Shown here one piece after another: positions 33,516 to 44,984 of a DNA stretch of 64,000 nucleotides (its first letter is position 1; each line of letters opens with the position of its first letter). The notes beneath the pieces are model-generated. The model was given only the letters and a program-made list of their open reading frames with translations. It searched no databases and was not told the DNA's origin. The DNA is from Sciurus carolinensis (Eukaryota > Chordata > Mammalia > Rodentia > Sciuridae), in assembly GCF_902686445.1 (NCBI RefSeq), contig NC_062213.1:5267241-5331240 (forward strand). The letters are read 5' to 3'. The position numbers and the translations under genes were made by a program.

Positions 33516-35009
33516 ATCAAGCCACCCTTGGGTCTTTGATTCAGCTGGTCATAAATTTGACTCAGGCTTCTGAGAAGGGAATGACAGCTCATCAGTGGCA
33601 CCTGTGTTGCTCAGGCAGGATGACAGCCACATTCGTCATGCTACTCCAAGTGGGTGGTTATTAACCACCCTCTCTCCCCCTGATGGGTTGGGTACAAGGG
33701 AGAGGAGATTGACATTGTTGAGTTCATGCTAGTTTTGAGAGGAAATGGATGGTATGTGTGGTCATGGCCGGTAGAGGAACTCGGGCCTGACCTTGGATCC
33801 CGGCACAATCGCAGCTAGCAGTGAGAGCCTGGGATGACTTCCTTACTTAGCATTTTGGACTCTGAGTACCATCTTTTGTTAAGTAGTCGTCCAGCTCATT
33901 TCATAATAGTCTCATGATGACAAAATAAAATATGCCTAAGAAATCTTTTAAACATCATAACTATGGTAACCCTGTAGAAATGGGATATTGGTTAAAGTTT
34001 CTTTGGTTAAAGTTAACATGAACTTAAAAACTAGCAGAAGTTATATGTCCATTCTGAAGCCATGTTTAAATTAGTTTTCTGGCAATTTCTTGTCTTTCTC
34101 ATTTCATAGTACTGCTCAAATCCTGTGCAGTGTCTCCTCATTGCACAGTTTATAACATCTCAGAACTAACTGGACTCTACCGACATCTGATCCTGTTTCC
34201 TTAGTTTACCAATGAGGATTGGTATCCCAGAGAGTGAGTGGATTCCCGGGGGTTCAATGCCTGCCTCATGGTATTTACTTGATACCCCTGCAGTTTAGTG
34301 CTGCTTTGCAGTGTCAGCCAGGACTGTTGTCAGCACTGAGGAACAGAATACTCGACCAACAGTGCCTTCAGTTGCTGCTTACATAACAAGCAGCAGTTGA
34401 CCAGTTCCTGTTTTTTCTTTCTCTTTTTTTCATACTTAAAGAAAGGTGTCCCTGTTTTACCAGTTTGGCTCTTTTCCATACTTAGCTATTAGTCGATGGT
34501 CTCTTTGCTGTGATAGAATGATCACAGCTCCAAACATCACATCCCTATTCCAGTCAGAAGGAAAGGGGGAAGCAGACCCAGCCATTCTTCCTCCTCCATT
34601 CCCTTTAAACAGGAGAACCAAACAAATCAACCAACAAAGAAGAAACCAATTTCCTGAAGCCTTCTAGAATATTTCCTTTTTATTTCATTAGTTAAAACAC
34701 GGTCACACAAACATAATCTAGAGAAAACTTCTGTTTTCTTTGCTCAGTCTTTACAGTCAGAGGCAGATGTAGAGGAGGCACTGTGAGTGAATAGCCTATG
34801 GGTTAAATAGCCAGCAGCACAGTCCTGGGTGATTTCTTGCTGGTACAAATTGGCTCCAGAACTTTCACCAGGTCCCTTCCACCCTCCACTTCCAGCTGTG
34901 GGTGGGTCTTACTCCCTAGGCCAGTGCTGAACCTAGAGGAAGCCTTTGGCTTTGGGCCATAGATGTCTCCAGGTCTGCAGTATAGTACTGGGCTGTTTCA
35001 GGAGCTGTG
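33516..35009. other. No gene seen
   Basis: AT-leaning sequence. A 13-bp element, TTGGTTAAAGTTT, recurs at 33988-34000 and (last base A) at 34003-34015. The frame 34446-34667 (+) is short and unrecognised. Confidence 0.45.
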
Positions 35010-35170
35010 AAGCCAGATAGCCCATGGAATCTTCCATTCCTGACTCCACCGCTTAACTCGCTGTGCATCTTTGAAAAATATGTCACTTACCAATGCCTCA
35101 ATATCCTCATCTGCAATAGAAGGATAATGCACCTGCTTCCTTACAATCAGAGCAATGAGGAATAAAAATG
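35010..35170 (+). repeat. MIR SINE
   Basis: CCTGACTCCACCGCTTAACT, CACTTACCAATGCCTCAATA, TCCTCATCTGCAATAGAAGG: a diverged but ordered MIR. Confidence 0.7.
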
Positions 35171-35284
35171 AATGTCATATTGAATGAAATGATTGACTAG
35201 CAGACGAACAATGAATGGGGAGTTCTGGCACTATGCACCACTTGCAAGGGCTTAAACTGCAAGTTAAGCAAATAAGCAGTACTA

Positions 35285-35500
35285 CTTGTAGGATGCTTAC
35301 TGGAGACAAAGCCCTATTCAAAGTGCTTTTGTGTTAAATTATATTAAATTAGTTATCTTTTTAACAAACTCAAGAGAGAGGTTCTATTGTTATATTTATT
35401 TTATAGCTGAAGGCACTAAGCACAGGCATGGGTAGAATCTATCTCCAGTCATCTGGATTCAAACCAAGACATGTGAACACAGTGACCACTCCAAACCACC
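35285..35500 (-). repeat. MIR SINE, antisense
   Basis: Reversed core: TTTTATAGCTGAAGGCACTA, then ATCTGGATTCAAACCAAGAC and GACCACTCC. Confidence 0.65.
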
Positions 35501-35818
35501 ATGTCTATTTCAAAGGGGGAATGATTACTATCTTTCCAGTTCCACTTGCTCTGGGTAGAAATAAAGACAGGAAAACCTGAGGTCTCTGAGCTTTGGCTGT
35601 GGGATGCCAGGACCCATGCAGAGTTTCTGAGCCTGACCTCAGTCTATGTTTGAACCAGGGTCTGTGAAGAGTTGAGCTTCAGGAAGGAGATATCCTTCAA
35701 GAAAGTTGGAGAAGGCTGACCATGGATTGCCATCTGCCAGATGGGAGAGTCACATCAGTCTGTGTCTCTCATGGTATTCCTGGTCTCCAGGGAGACTGTT
35801 GACGAGGTATTGGAGGCA

Positions 35819-36429
35819 TCAGGGTTGTTGGGGAGATGTGGGCGGCCCTCTCTGATGTATAATAGGTGAGGTCTGGGGGGATCTTTTGATGAACTTGTAC
35901 AATTTTCTGATTTCAGGATCCTGCAGCCCTAGAGGTTTGTAAGATTTACGGCTGGCTCTGCCACCACCATCTTGTGTCTCCTTCCTGCTGCTTCTGCCTT
36001 GTTTAACTGACTTCCTCCCCTTGCCCCACCTGCACCTCCATTTTGGCAGTTGTGTGAAGTGGCTCTGGAACAGTATCAACAAGTTATCTTCATGCCCAAG
36101 GACCTGTCCTTTGGGAGCCTGCTGATGATAATGTCCTGGGTCTATGATGTCGTTCTTTGAGTGTCCCATGAGCTACGTCTCATGAAGAGTCCCTGGTTCT
36201 CTTCAGAGGCACCTGTGGTCATGATCTTCTCCAATTCCTTTAGCTTTTGTCTGACTTTGTGACTTTGTGGGCAGCTGAGCAGATTTAGAAGTCTGGGCTT
36301 TGCTGTATTTGCTTGGACTTTTCTGTGAAAGGAATCTCGTACAATGTACTGTGTGGACACCAGTGCATTCTGGCAATCCTGCAAGTCAGAAATCCCACAC
36401 TTCACTCTTCCTTTTCTTAAATTAGCCAT
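35819..36429 (-). pseudogene. Two adjoining open frames, possible frameshifted retrocopy or unknown exon
   Basis: On the minus strand a 95-codon frame starts at 36429 (ATG with G at -3 and G at +4) and ends at 36142. A second, 116-codon frame in a shifted phase covers 36169-35819, so one frameshift near 36150-36180 would join them. Composition looks protein-like: hydrophilic, Lys/Arg/Gln/Ser-rich, with a helix-prone stretch QSHKVRQKLKELEKIM around residues 58-73 of the first frame. I do not recognise a family. No poly-A tail is seen to the left, and no convincing splice sites were found. Chance openness cannot be excluded, since two 100-codon frames are not rare in 64 kb. Confidence 0.25.
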
Positions 36430-36514
36430 GTCTGGTTAAGAAGTATCATTTGTCCCTCCTTCTGAACTCAGTGTAACTCCTAAAACAGCAGAGAATTAAA
36501 TGAGCTCTGAAATC

Positions 36515-36725
36515 GGGATGGGCGAACATTTTCTGAAAAGGGCCAGAAAGATAGTAAATATTTTAGAGTTTTCTGGACATATGGTCTCTGTCACAACTAC
36601 TCAACTCTTCTCTTGTAGTGAGAAAGCAGAAACAGACAATACAGAAACAAAAGGCTGTGACTGTTCCAATAAAGTTTTATTGACACAGACAGGCAGGGGC
36701 CAGTTTTACGGTAGGTTTGGACCCA
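36515..36725 (+). mobile_element. hAT/Charlie-type non-autonomous DNA transposon fossil
   Basis: Well-preserved motif series: ACATTTTCTGAAAAGGGCCA, GATAGTAAATATTTTAGAG, CATATGGTCTCTGTCACAAC, TACTCAACTCTTCTCTTGTA, AGACAATACAGAAACAAAAG, GTTCCAATAAAGTTTTATTG. This is the widespread mammalian element whose ends read roughly CAGGGGTCAGCAAACT. The right terminal repeat is lost. Family name not certain. Confidence 0.75.
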
Positions 36726-38559
36726 AGCAGGAAACCTGAACCTTGGACACAGCACTCCTTTGGTCTAATAACCACCCCACCCACTTCCAGGATTCATTTG
36801 CTTCTGCTCCCTCATCTCCCTAAGAACCTTGACCATTTTATTTAAGGCCACACCCTCTTGCCTGGGTTATGCAGGAGTCTGTTATTATCCTCTCACTGGG
36901 CATTCATATTCTCATCAGGCTACACCAAAGTGCACAGCACTCCCTTCGCCATTCAGTAGAGATGCAGTTCCAGCACAGGAGGCTTCAGACCACAGGAGCA
37001 GGTGTGGCTTTGCCCTTTATGGAGCTTAGGGTGCAGTGGATATACAATAGGCAGCTATACTCAGGAGAGGATGTAATTTAAATATGAAATGGATGCTCCT
37101 TGTAAATCCTCTAAAGCATAAAGGATGAGGAAAATCCTTGTAAAATGAAACATGAAAGTCAGATTCTTGCTTTAAGCCCTCCAATGGCTCCCCAGTGCCT
37201 GCTGAGGGTCACTGGCTCAGAGCCTGAGCGGCCCATCTGTATTGTCTTGTCGACTTGCTCAGCCATAGGAAGGTTGTGGGATCTGAATTTTTAGCAGCCA
37301 TCTGTGGTGATGTCGAGGCAGTTGGCTTGAGGATTGCACTTTGAGAAACTCTGGCCTGGACCCCAGGACAGGAAGGCCCTGCTAGGCTCATGGTGCCTGG
37401 CCATGGTGTCTGCATGCCCAGCCTGCTCTGCTGTGGCTCTCTCCAGGGCACGGTGATGGACAGCCTGACTCCTCGCCGTCTGCACATGGCCGTGCCCTCT
37501 CCCTGCTCCTGTGTTGGCACACACACGCCTCCCAGGCCCCTTGCCTTTTTCTCTGGCTCCTGCTCCTTCTCAAGGTCCAGATGCAGATTTGGTTACAATC
37601 CTCTCTCCTTTCCCAGCACAGTTGACCTGTGCTTTTCCCATTCTGTGTTTCTAATTCTACCTTTAAAGTTTCCTTCTGTTCCTTTTACATCTCCTTTGTT
37701 GTCCCGTCTTCCCAGGATGATTTCCTGGCCCTTCGTGAGTTTCATCTTTCCTTGTCAGAGATGAGAGGCATGGGGAACGAGGGGAGGAAGGTCGGGGGGC
37801 CAGACCCACCCCTCCGGACCCCTTCATCGGCTGAGGGTGGATGTACGTCTGGTAGGGCGGCCAGTCCTCTGCTTTTACTCCCACAGCACGAACATCCTTC
37901 TCATCTTCTCTCTGATGCAGAAAATGTGCTGCAAGGGGACACGGGGAGCCTCCATTTGGTGTATGTTCTCCTGAAGATGAAGGCGAGCAGCTCTTTAAAA
38001 CGACTGTGCTGTCTCTGCTGGACGCAGGTACACAACTGTTTGAGGTGTGGAACTGCCCTTAGCAGACTCAGATAAGCCTACCACTCACAGCCTCAGGACC
38101 TTGAGGGCAGGGACTCCCCACGGAGACACTAGGGATGCCTTCTCCCTGGCCTGGGTGCACGGATTTCATATAAATTGCAAAGAAGCTGTCCCATCCCAAC
38201 CTTGTGCTTCCTCAGCAAAAATGCTTTCCCCTCACTCCCTGCAACCTCTTAGAAATGCACTTGTTTTTGGCAAACTGCAAATCTGCAGTTCAAAGATACA
38301 GTGGATTAGGAAGACTACCTGATTTGGTGGCTCCCAATTAGCTCTTTGCTGACTTGAATGTAAGTGAGAGGAGAACATTTCTACGACATATCCAATGACA
38401 CGGATGCAGGCTTAAGGTGTGATTATGGGGATTTTCATAGTTTAGCTGCATTTAGGTGATTTTGTAGCTCTAGCCACAGCACAAAGGAGACCCTGAATCC
38501 TGGTTTTGATGCAGATCTCTTCCAGTGAGGGATGCCAATGATACCTTGTTGACTCTCTC
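36726..38559. other. No gene supported
   Basis: C/T-rich sequence with frames of 70-148 codons on both strands between 36829 and 38322. The piece AAGCCCTCCAATGGCTCCCC (37175) suggests a diverged L2. Nothing resembles an exon. Confidence 0.45.
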
Positions 38560-38770
38560 ATTTGTTCTTTCAATGTGCATTTGCTGAGCGCCTACTATGT
38601 GCTAGCATAATATTCGATCTTCTCATACCCTTCTAAGAAGAAAATTTATTTCCCCTATGTCTTTTAGAATTTGAGACACAAAGAAGTCACATGCAAAGGC
38701 AAATAGCATGCAGGGGTGGAGCTGGCATGTGGAAGAGTGTGCCTGACTTCAGAACCTGCTCACATCATCA
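38560..38770 (-). repeat. MIR/L2-type repeat, antisense
   Basis: TTTGCTGAGCGCCTACTATG followed by TGCTAGCATAA, then CCTATGTCTTTTAGAATTTG and ACAAAGAAGTCACATGCAAA. Confidence 0.65.
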
Positions 38771-39044
38771 CCTTTCTGGTCTCCCCCAAAAATCCAGTCC
38801 CACTCCACTCTTACAATGGTTATCCACGTGTGAATTATGGATTGAGCTGGACAGTTGAAGGCTGCACCTCCACACTACCCCCATTAGTTGGCTCCTGTCT
38901 CTTTTCTTCCACTTCTTTCATTCATCCACCCATCTACCAGTCCATCTGCTCATCCTCCCACCTTCCCATCCATTCACAAACAGAATAATACCAGGCAAGA
39001 AGAGGCTGAGTCAGCACTTAGGAGTAGTTGGACTATTGGACTTA

Positions 39045-39195
39045 GAAGTTTCTCTCTTTCTCAGTTGCCTCCTCTGTAAAATAGGTATTAATTTTAGTAA
39101 CAACAAGAATATACATGTTAAGTTACCCTAAGGATTAAATGAGGTAGTGTCAGGATCTTGGAACAATAGCTGGGATTTTGTAATTGCTGTGTCAT
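39045..39195 (+). repeat. MIR SINE
   Basis: TTTCTCAGTTGCCTCCTCTG then TAAAATAGGTATTAATTTTA, then AGGATTAAATGAGGTAGTG. Confidence 0.75.
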
Positions 39196-39574
39196 TACTA
39201 TTTATTATTTAAACTATGTTATGCATATTTGGCTAGAATTATAAGAGAGGCTGTGAGACCAAGTACTCGAAAGTTAAAGAATATGAAACCTGGTTAATTT
39301 GGTTGTCCGTTACCTTGATATCTGTGACAACTGTAGACCAAGGCCCCAATGACCTTACTCCTTCTCCTACGCCTGAAGAGGGAATCTACTGGCAAACAGG
39401 TAGAGCCTGCAAAACTGGTTGGGGACATTTAATCTCCAAAGCACTTTAGAAGGACCCATATACCAACAGAGATGTACTTGTTGGATTTGAGGCATCTTAT
39501 TTCTACATTAAAATAGATCCCCTGAGAACTCTCTTTCCGTAGGTCACAAAATTATTGCTGGTTCCCACATTCAT

Positions 39575-39665
39575 ACCATGAATGATGTGACCAAATCTTT
39601 CAATGAATCTGAGCCTTTGTTTGCTCATTCCTCATTTGCTATCTTGGGATTTAAGTGAGCTCACA
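39575..39665 (+). repeat. MIR SINE fragment
   Basis: TGACCAAATCTTTCAATGAA then TCTGAGCCTTTGTTTGCTCA, an ordered but diverged core. Confidence 0.5.
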
Positions 39666-40779
39666 CTTGGACACCACACGTTAATTGGATGCCTGTTGAA
39701 TCCCAAGCCCTGGGCTGAGAGGAGAAACGGGCGGAGCTCTTGTTTCCACAGGACCTGCAGTCCTGTGGGGAGCACAAGTAGCCAAGAAGTCAGCCCAGGG
39801 AAAGTCCAGTCATCCCCTGTTCCCATTCCTTCTGAGTCCAGTGGGATTCTCGCTCTCTGGAGCCACAGTAGCACCAAAGTGCTTGATCATCTTAAAAGAA
39901 GTAGACTCAACAGGAGTTCTGTGCAACATTTAGTTATGACATGGATTAAATGAGATAATGTGTGAAGCTCTCCTTTAGATGAACTGAAAAGCAATCTGTG
40001 GTTGCAAAAACCTCTCCCTTTTTATTTAGGGCTGGGTGACAGGAGGACTGGGTTCCTGGTCCAACCCTGGTTCTTGTCCAGGTTCTGTGCTTACTCACCT
40101 GGAAGATCAAGACAACCTTATGATATATTTGGTCTCAGTGTCTTCTTCTCTTTAGGAGACATTTCAAACAGAGAAACTCCCAGGGCCCTGCCAGGGAAAA
40201 AGAGTGTCCTTGACCATCATCTCATAATCCCTGCCAGAGGCTCAGAGACCATAAATCCCTTAAAAGCCATCACTTGAGGGAGGCGTTTAGGATAGTCATT
40301 TTCCACTTGATGGATGGAGGAGAAAATGGGTCCCTAAATCATGGCTGTGTTCCAGTAATCCACTCACCCGTGCCCAAGCCCGTTTCTCAGCTTGGAGGAC
40401 TGGCCTTGAGAACCTTGACCAACCCTCCTGCTTCAGCACTTGGGATACTCCCCCAAGAGGCCTTTTCAAAATCACCCTTTTCCATTTTAAAAGCATGGAC
40501 TTGAAAGGCGAGTGTGAGCAATGGCCTGCCCTCTCCCCTGCACTTTCTCCTCATCTGCTGCCATCTGGACGGGCTTGGCACCCAGCCTGGGAGTGCCCTC
40601 TGCCATCTGTGTCACTGTGGGGCCCCCCGCCCTCCCGGGGAATCGGGTGCTTCTTTAGGGAGTTGGAGAGAGTGCCCAGATGGGAGGAGTGTGGCAAAGA
40701 CCTTCTACTCAACAGGGCCTGGTTCCTGCTCTCTCTGGATCTTGACTGTCCCCAAAGGCCGTGTGCGAAAGGCTCAGTC
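39666..40779. other. No gene supported
   Basis: Frames of 76-121 codons overlap on both strands at 40274-40879. The stretch near 40520-40700 is GC-rich but poor in CpG, so not an island. No recognisable domain. Confidence 0.45.
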
Positions 40780-41093
40780 CCCAGCCTGTGACTACGGGGA
40801 GCTGGTGGAGCCTTCAGGAAGTGGGACCTGGTGGAAGGAAGTTAGGTCATTGGAAGCATACCCTGAAAGGGACCTGTGACTTTTTCTTTCTGCTTTCCAG
40901 TGGCCACGAGGCAAACTGCCTTCCCTACCATTCCCTCCTGCGAGGATATTGTGCTGCCACAGGCCACAAAGCTAAAGAGTGCCAAGCCACCAGGGACAGA
41001 AGCCTCTGAAGTTCTGATTCAAAACAAACCTTCACTCTTTTTAAGTTGACTTATCTCAGATATTTGTTATAATAATGGAGAGCTGACTAGCCT
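40780..41093 (+). mobile_element. ERVL-MaLR LTR, 5'-truncated
   Basis: AAGTGGGACCTGGTGGAAGG, AAGTTAGGTCATTGGAAGCA, TACCCTGAAAGGGACCTGTG, and the end TATCTCAGATATTTGTTATA followed by ATGGAGAGCTGACTAG follow the MST/MLT LTR order. The poly-A signal region is altered (CAAAACAAACC). Confidence 0.75.
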
Positions 41094-41094
41094 A

Positions 41095-41225
41095 GTACCT
41101 AATTTAATTTTCACCCTTACTGATGGAATAGGCACTATTATTGTCTTCACTATATACATACTGAAGCTGAGGCTCATAATGTTTCAGTAACTGTGAAGGG
41201 TATCACAAGAAGAATAATACCTGAA
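41095..41225 (-). repeat. MIR SINE, antisense
   Basis: TGGAATAGGCACTATTATTG, TACTGAAGCTGAGGCTCATA and TGTTTCAGTAACTGTGAAGG follow the reversed core. Confidence 0.65.
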
Positions 41226-41984
41226 TGCTTGCATCTGAGCCCGGAAAGTCTGGCTTTGTGGCTTTCTCTCTGGATCGCCAAACTCAACTGCTCTCAAAAG
41301 AGCTCAGAATGACATGTGAACCTTGCTGGTCTTACAGAGTGACCTTTCCTCTGCCTCTTAGCCATAGGTATCTTCCTGGCTTTTGCTCATTTTGTAGTCT
41401 GATCTTCATTCTACTCGGTAAGTCTCCAACTGCAGCTGGAAACTTCTTTTGCTTGTGGAGCTGAGGGGATCTGCGGACAATAGTGACTAAGCACACGCTT
41501 CTCGTACACAATGAAGAATAACACTTCACCTGTTCTGTTGTTCTTGTTGTTTTCCACTTGGACCCATCAGAAGACGTTCAGGGGAGCAGAATTAATTAGG
41601 ATGCTTACGACAAATGTTCTTGTATGAAGGAGGGTGTTTCAGATACAGGGTCTTTTTTGATAAACTCCCTTCACTGTTCCAAAAGAAATATCTGTCCCTA
41701 TACAGGCTTTTCACGTGTGAGATTTCCAATGCGAGTCAAAGAAGACTGATGTCCCCTGGTGGGCAATTTCATGAGATAATGGGAGCCGGCCTGGGTCTCT
41801 TGGCTTTCTGTTCCGCAGACATGCACCTTTCTTCTGGCTCCGGTTTGCTTCTGACTGGCATTCTCGTGGTACCCAGGTTTTTAGATGGTTCTGGGTGGTA
41901 CCCAACTTCTAATGTTCTGTTCCTGTGCTTATGCAGTCTTCTCACACTAGCCTGCAAAGCCAATAGGATGCTGGAAGTGGCCGA
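41226..41984. other. No gene supported
   Basis: A 129-codon + frame at 41614-42003 ends inside the neighbouring LTR and overlaps minus frames. Its Leu/Phe/Ser-rich product has no recognisable domain, so it is treated as chance. Confidence 0.45.
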
Positions 41985-42365
41985 GCTGAACTTCTGTGGG
42001 TAGGTCATAAAAGACATCATGGCTGCCCCTTCCTCTCTTGAATCATTCGCTCTGGGAAAACCAGCTTTTGTGTCATGAGGACACTCAAGGAGCACTGTGG
42101 AAACAACATGGGGGAAAGCGGAGACCCTGCCCGCTCCTGCACTAACTTCCCAGGCCTAAGAGTTAATCATCTGGGGCATGACTTCTCCAGCCCCAGCGGA
42201 GCCTTGAGATTATAGCCACCCTAACTGAAACTGCTGACATTTTCATGAAGGACCATGGACCAGAAAATTCCACTAAACCCCTTCTGAATCCAGGTTTGCA
42301 GGAAAGGTGAGGTGACAGTGTTTGTTGTTTAACATCTGAATCTTGAGTCATTTGTCACACAGCAT
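41985..42365 (+). mobile_element. ERVL-MaLR LTR (MLT1-like)
   Basis: Ordered MLT1 landmarks: GTAGGTCATAAAAGACATCA, CGCTCTGGGAAAACCAGC, GTCATGAGGACACTCAAGGA, CTTCTCCAGCCCCAGCGGAG, and an end with GTTTGTTGTTTAACATC and CATTTGTCACACAGCATAGG. Usually about 380 bp in this family, as here. Confidence 0.8.
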
Positions 42366-43419
42366 AGGGATTTGTGTGTCCCTCTTTTCTACAGAGCAAC
42401 CGCAGGAAAACCAAAGTACTTCTGGTGATGAGATGGGCACTGATGTTGCCCTCCATCTCTCGTTTTGAACAGTTAACCTTTCTGGGCTTCTCATCCTCAT
42501 TTTGATTCCATGAACTATGGCCACCTCCACTCGGAAAGGTAGATAATATGGATGAAATAAGAAATAGTTCATATTATACTAGAAGTCATATTTTTAAAAA
42601 AAATTATGCCTCTAAAGCAATAATTCCTTTTTTGATAGCCCATTTGCTTCCATCTATAAATGTGATTTATGTAGTACAAATTATGGCCAATACAGAAAAG
42701 AATGAAGGAGAAAGTAGGAACCATGTCATTATTTTTCTACCATCTGTAACCTCAGGGACTGTACCAGAATGCCCTGACAGAGACCCCATGATTGTGCTTT
42801 TCCACCCACTTGTTCACACATTCATTCATTGGTCCTTCTTCCATCAGGGACACTGGGGACACATTGAAGAATAACACATTCACCTGGAGATCTGGAGGGC
42901 AGTATCTTTAGTGAGAGGGGAAGAGGGGTCCTTGGAAGGTGAGTTGGAGTGTTCACAGTAGAATTGTTCACCCCAGCTGATGGAGGGGACAGCTACCCTC
43001 TGCCAATCTCTGGCTCGCCTGGTCCCTGTGATCTCTCACTGTTCATGTTCTGCAGCGTAGGGTTGGGCCCTGGCTCTGAGTGCCCTCAGTTGACAGTATT
43101 TGTGCTACTTTGCTTCCTTTTCATCCTTCAAGACCTTCTCCATTTCAGAATTCCTCAGCAGATCTCCTCTTTCTGTCCTAGAGATCTCTACTATTAGTGG
43201 TCATGAAAGACAAAATAGCATTGTGACTATCTTCAATAAAAAGGAATGCATTTTAAGGGTCTTTAAGAAATTTCAGACTTAGTAAGATGGTAGAGATTCA
43301 GTTCAGAAAATGAGCAGAGGTCATGGCAGCCCCTAGTGCCATAGGGCAGGGTCGGGAGTAAGGTCTCTCCAGGGGATGAGCAGGGTCTGGGTGCCGTCCT
43401 GAGCCCCCTTTGTAGAGCA
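42366..43419. other. No gene seen; weak L2-like end near 43080-43200
   Basis: ATCCTTCAAGACCTTCTCCA and TCCTCTTTCTGTCCTAGAGA may be an L2 scrap. Remaining sequence is unremarkable. Confidence 0.4.
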
Positions 43420-43665
43420 GTGGGCTGTGGTGGTCCAGAGAGCAGACCCCACCGCCAGACTGCCTGGGTATGGATCCCAGCACTCCATGTACACGTTTTG
43501 TAATATTCTCCAAGTTATTTCAACTTCATGAGCCTTGATGTTAGTATTTATCCAGTGGAGACAATAAAGCACTATTTTGATTGGGTTAAGGTTTAGATTC
43601 AATCAGATGTCCCAAGTAGCAAGCGTAGCATAGTGCCCACCACAAGGAAACATCTGGCAAATGCC
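43420..43665 (+). repeat. MIR SINE
   Basis: AGACTGCCTGGGTATGGATC followed by CCAGCACTCC, then CAAGTTATTTCAACTTCATG, CAGTGGAGACAATAAAG and CATAGTGCCCACCACAAGG. Nearly full length, old. Confidence 0.75.
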
Positions 43666-44059
43666 TGTCATGGTGGCAACCTCCCCTCAATATCCAACTC
43701 GGGACTGGCTGAGCCAGAGTCAATCGCCATGTAGGTGAGGGTGGTTGCCAAGTGGACGAGGAGGAGGATCTTTTGTTCCATGATGAATGTAGGTTGAGTG
43801 GTCACTGACTCCACCAGAACTTACAGCAGTGGCAAAATCTTCAAAAGGGACAGAAGGGACGAGTGTTGAGGCTAGATTCTAAGCATCACTTAAATGAAAA
43901 GAAATGACCACTATAGTCAAAATCTTTGTTGATAAATATCTTCTTTCTTTAATTTTCAACTTATAAAATATTTTTGCCTGATCTGCTGTTGCATTTCCTC
44001 ATTCAGGAGGGAATGGATCAACTCCTCCCTGTCTCTCATCATGAGTAGGGGGGTTAGGT

Positions 44060-44300
44060 AGAATGGTAAGGTAATAGCACAGGACAGCAGTTACATAACT
44101 CAAGAATGGTCTCTGAGAATGTGGGCCTCATCTAAAGGCAATGGTGATTCATTGCAAAAGAGTGAGGTGTTAGGATTTGCATATCAGAAAGATGAACTTG
44201 AGGCTCATGGCAGCTGCATTTGATAGAAAAGTTAAAAGAGATGATAATCCTGGTTTGGAGCTGGTTATAATGATTTAGACAGGAAACAAAGTAGAGTCAA
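44060..44300 (-). repeat. L2 LINE fragment, antisense
   Basis: TCTAAAGGCAATGGTGATTC and GATTTGCATATCAGAAAGAT followed by a GTTATAATGATTTAGACAG segment match the reversed L2 body. Confidence 0.5.
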
Positions 44301-44424
44301 AGATCACCAACTTTGGGAAATGAAGATCATGAATTTAAAAAATATTCTGGAGTTAAATGGATGGAGTTTCATGGCCAATTACGTATGATATGTAAGGACT
44401 TATAAGTTGATTTTCCTTTTCTTG

Positions 44425-44660
44425 AAACATAGAAGTGAGAAACACAACTAGGAGTCAGATTGATGTGCATTTGAACCCTAGTCCCACCATGTTTACATAA
44501 TACAGTGTTGGATAAAATGATTATTTGAGCCTCCATTTTTCTTTCTTAAAAAATGTGACCATAACCTATGCCTTCCTCCCAAAGTGCTGGAGAGTGGAAT
44601 GAGGCCATGCAGTGCCTCTGTGTGGTGGGCAGTTGGCAGATGTAAGCTGTTATTATAATT
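44425..44660 (+). repeat. MIR SINE
   Basis: GTGCATTTGAACCCTAGTCC, GATTATTTGAGCCTCCATTT and TAACCTATGCCTTCCTCCC follow MIR order. Confidence 0.7.
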
Positions 44661-44984
44661 AATTCATGGACCTCCTGAGACCCTGGTTCTCAGAACCACA
44701 CATTCTAATTCAGGTGTCACCCTTGCCTCTTTCTCTGCCTCCTACTTCATATTTAATCACCAGGCCCTGTTGATTATTCCTCCTACATATTTCTAACTTG
44801 GGTTCACTTGTCTCTATTTTCCACCTCTACCACCATCTCACCCACCCCCATTACAGTCTAAACCACCATATATTTCTTACCTGGACTGTAGTTAGAACTT
44901 CTAAACTGATCTAACACCTGTCCTTGCCACCATCAAATGCGTATACACACTATATCCAGAAAGCAGACTTCAAACCACAGTTGT

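Noticed and set aside
33287..33664. His/Leu-rich + frame and Met/Val/Glu-rich minus frame
   Set aside because: Direct translation of the CCA/TCC/TCA simple repeat.
41614..42003. 129-codon + frame with hydrophobic segments
   Set aside because: Runs into an MLT1-like LTR and overlaps minus frames; hydrophobic look comes from T-rich sequence.
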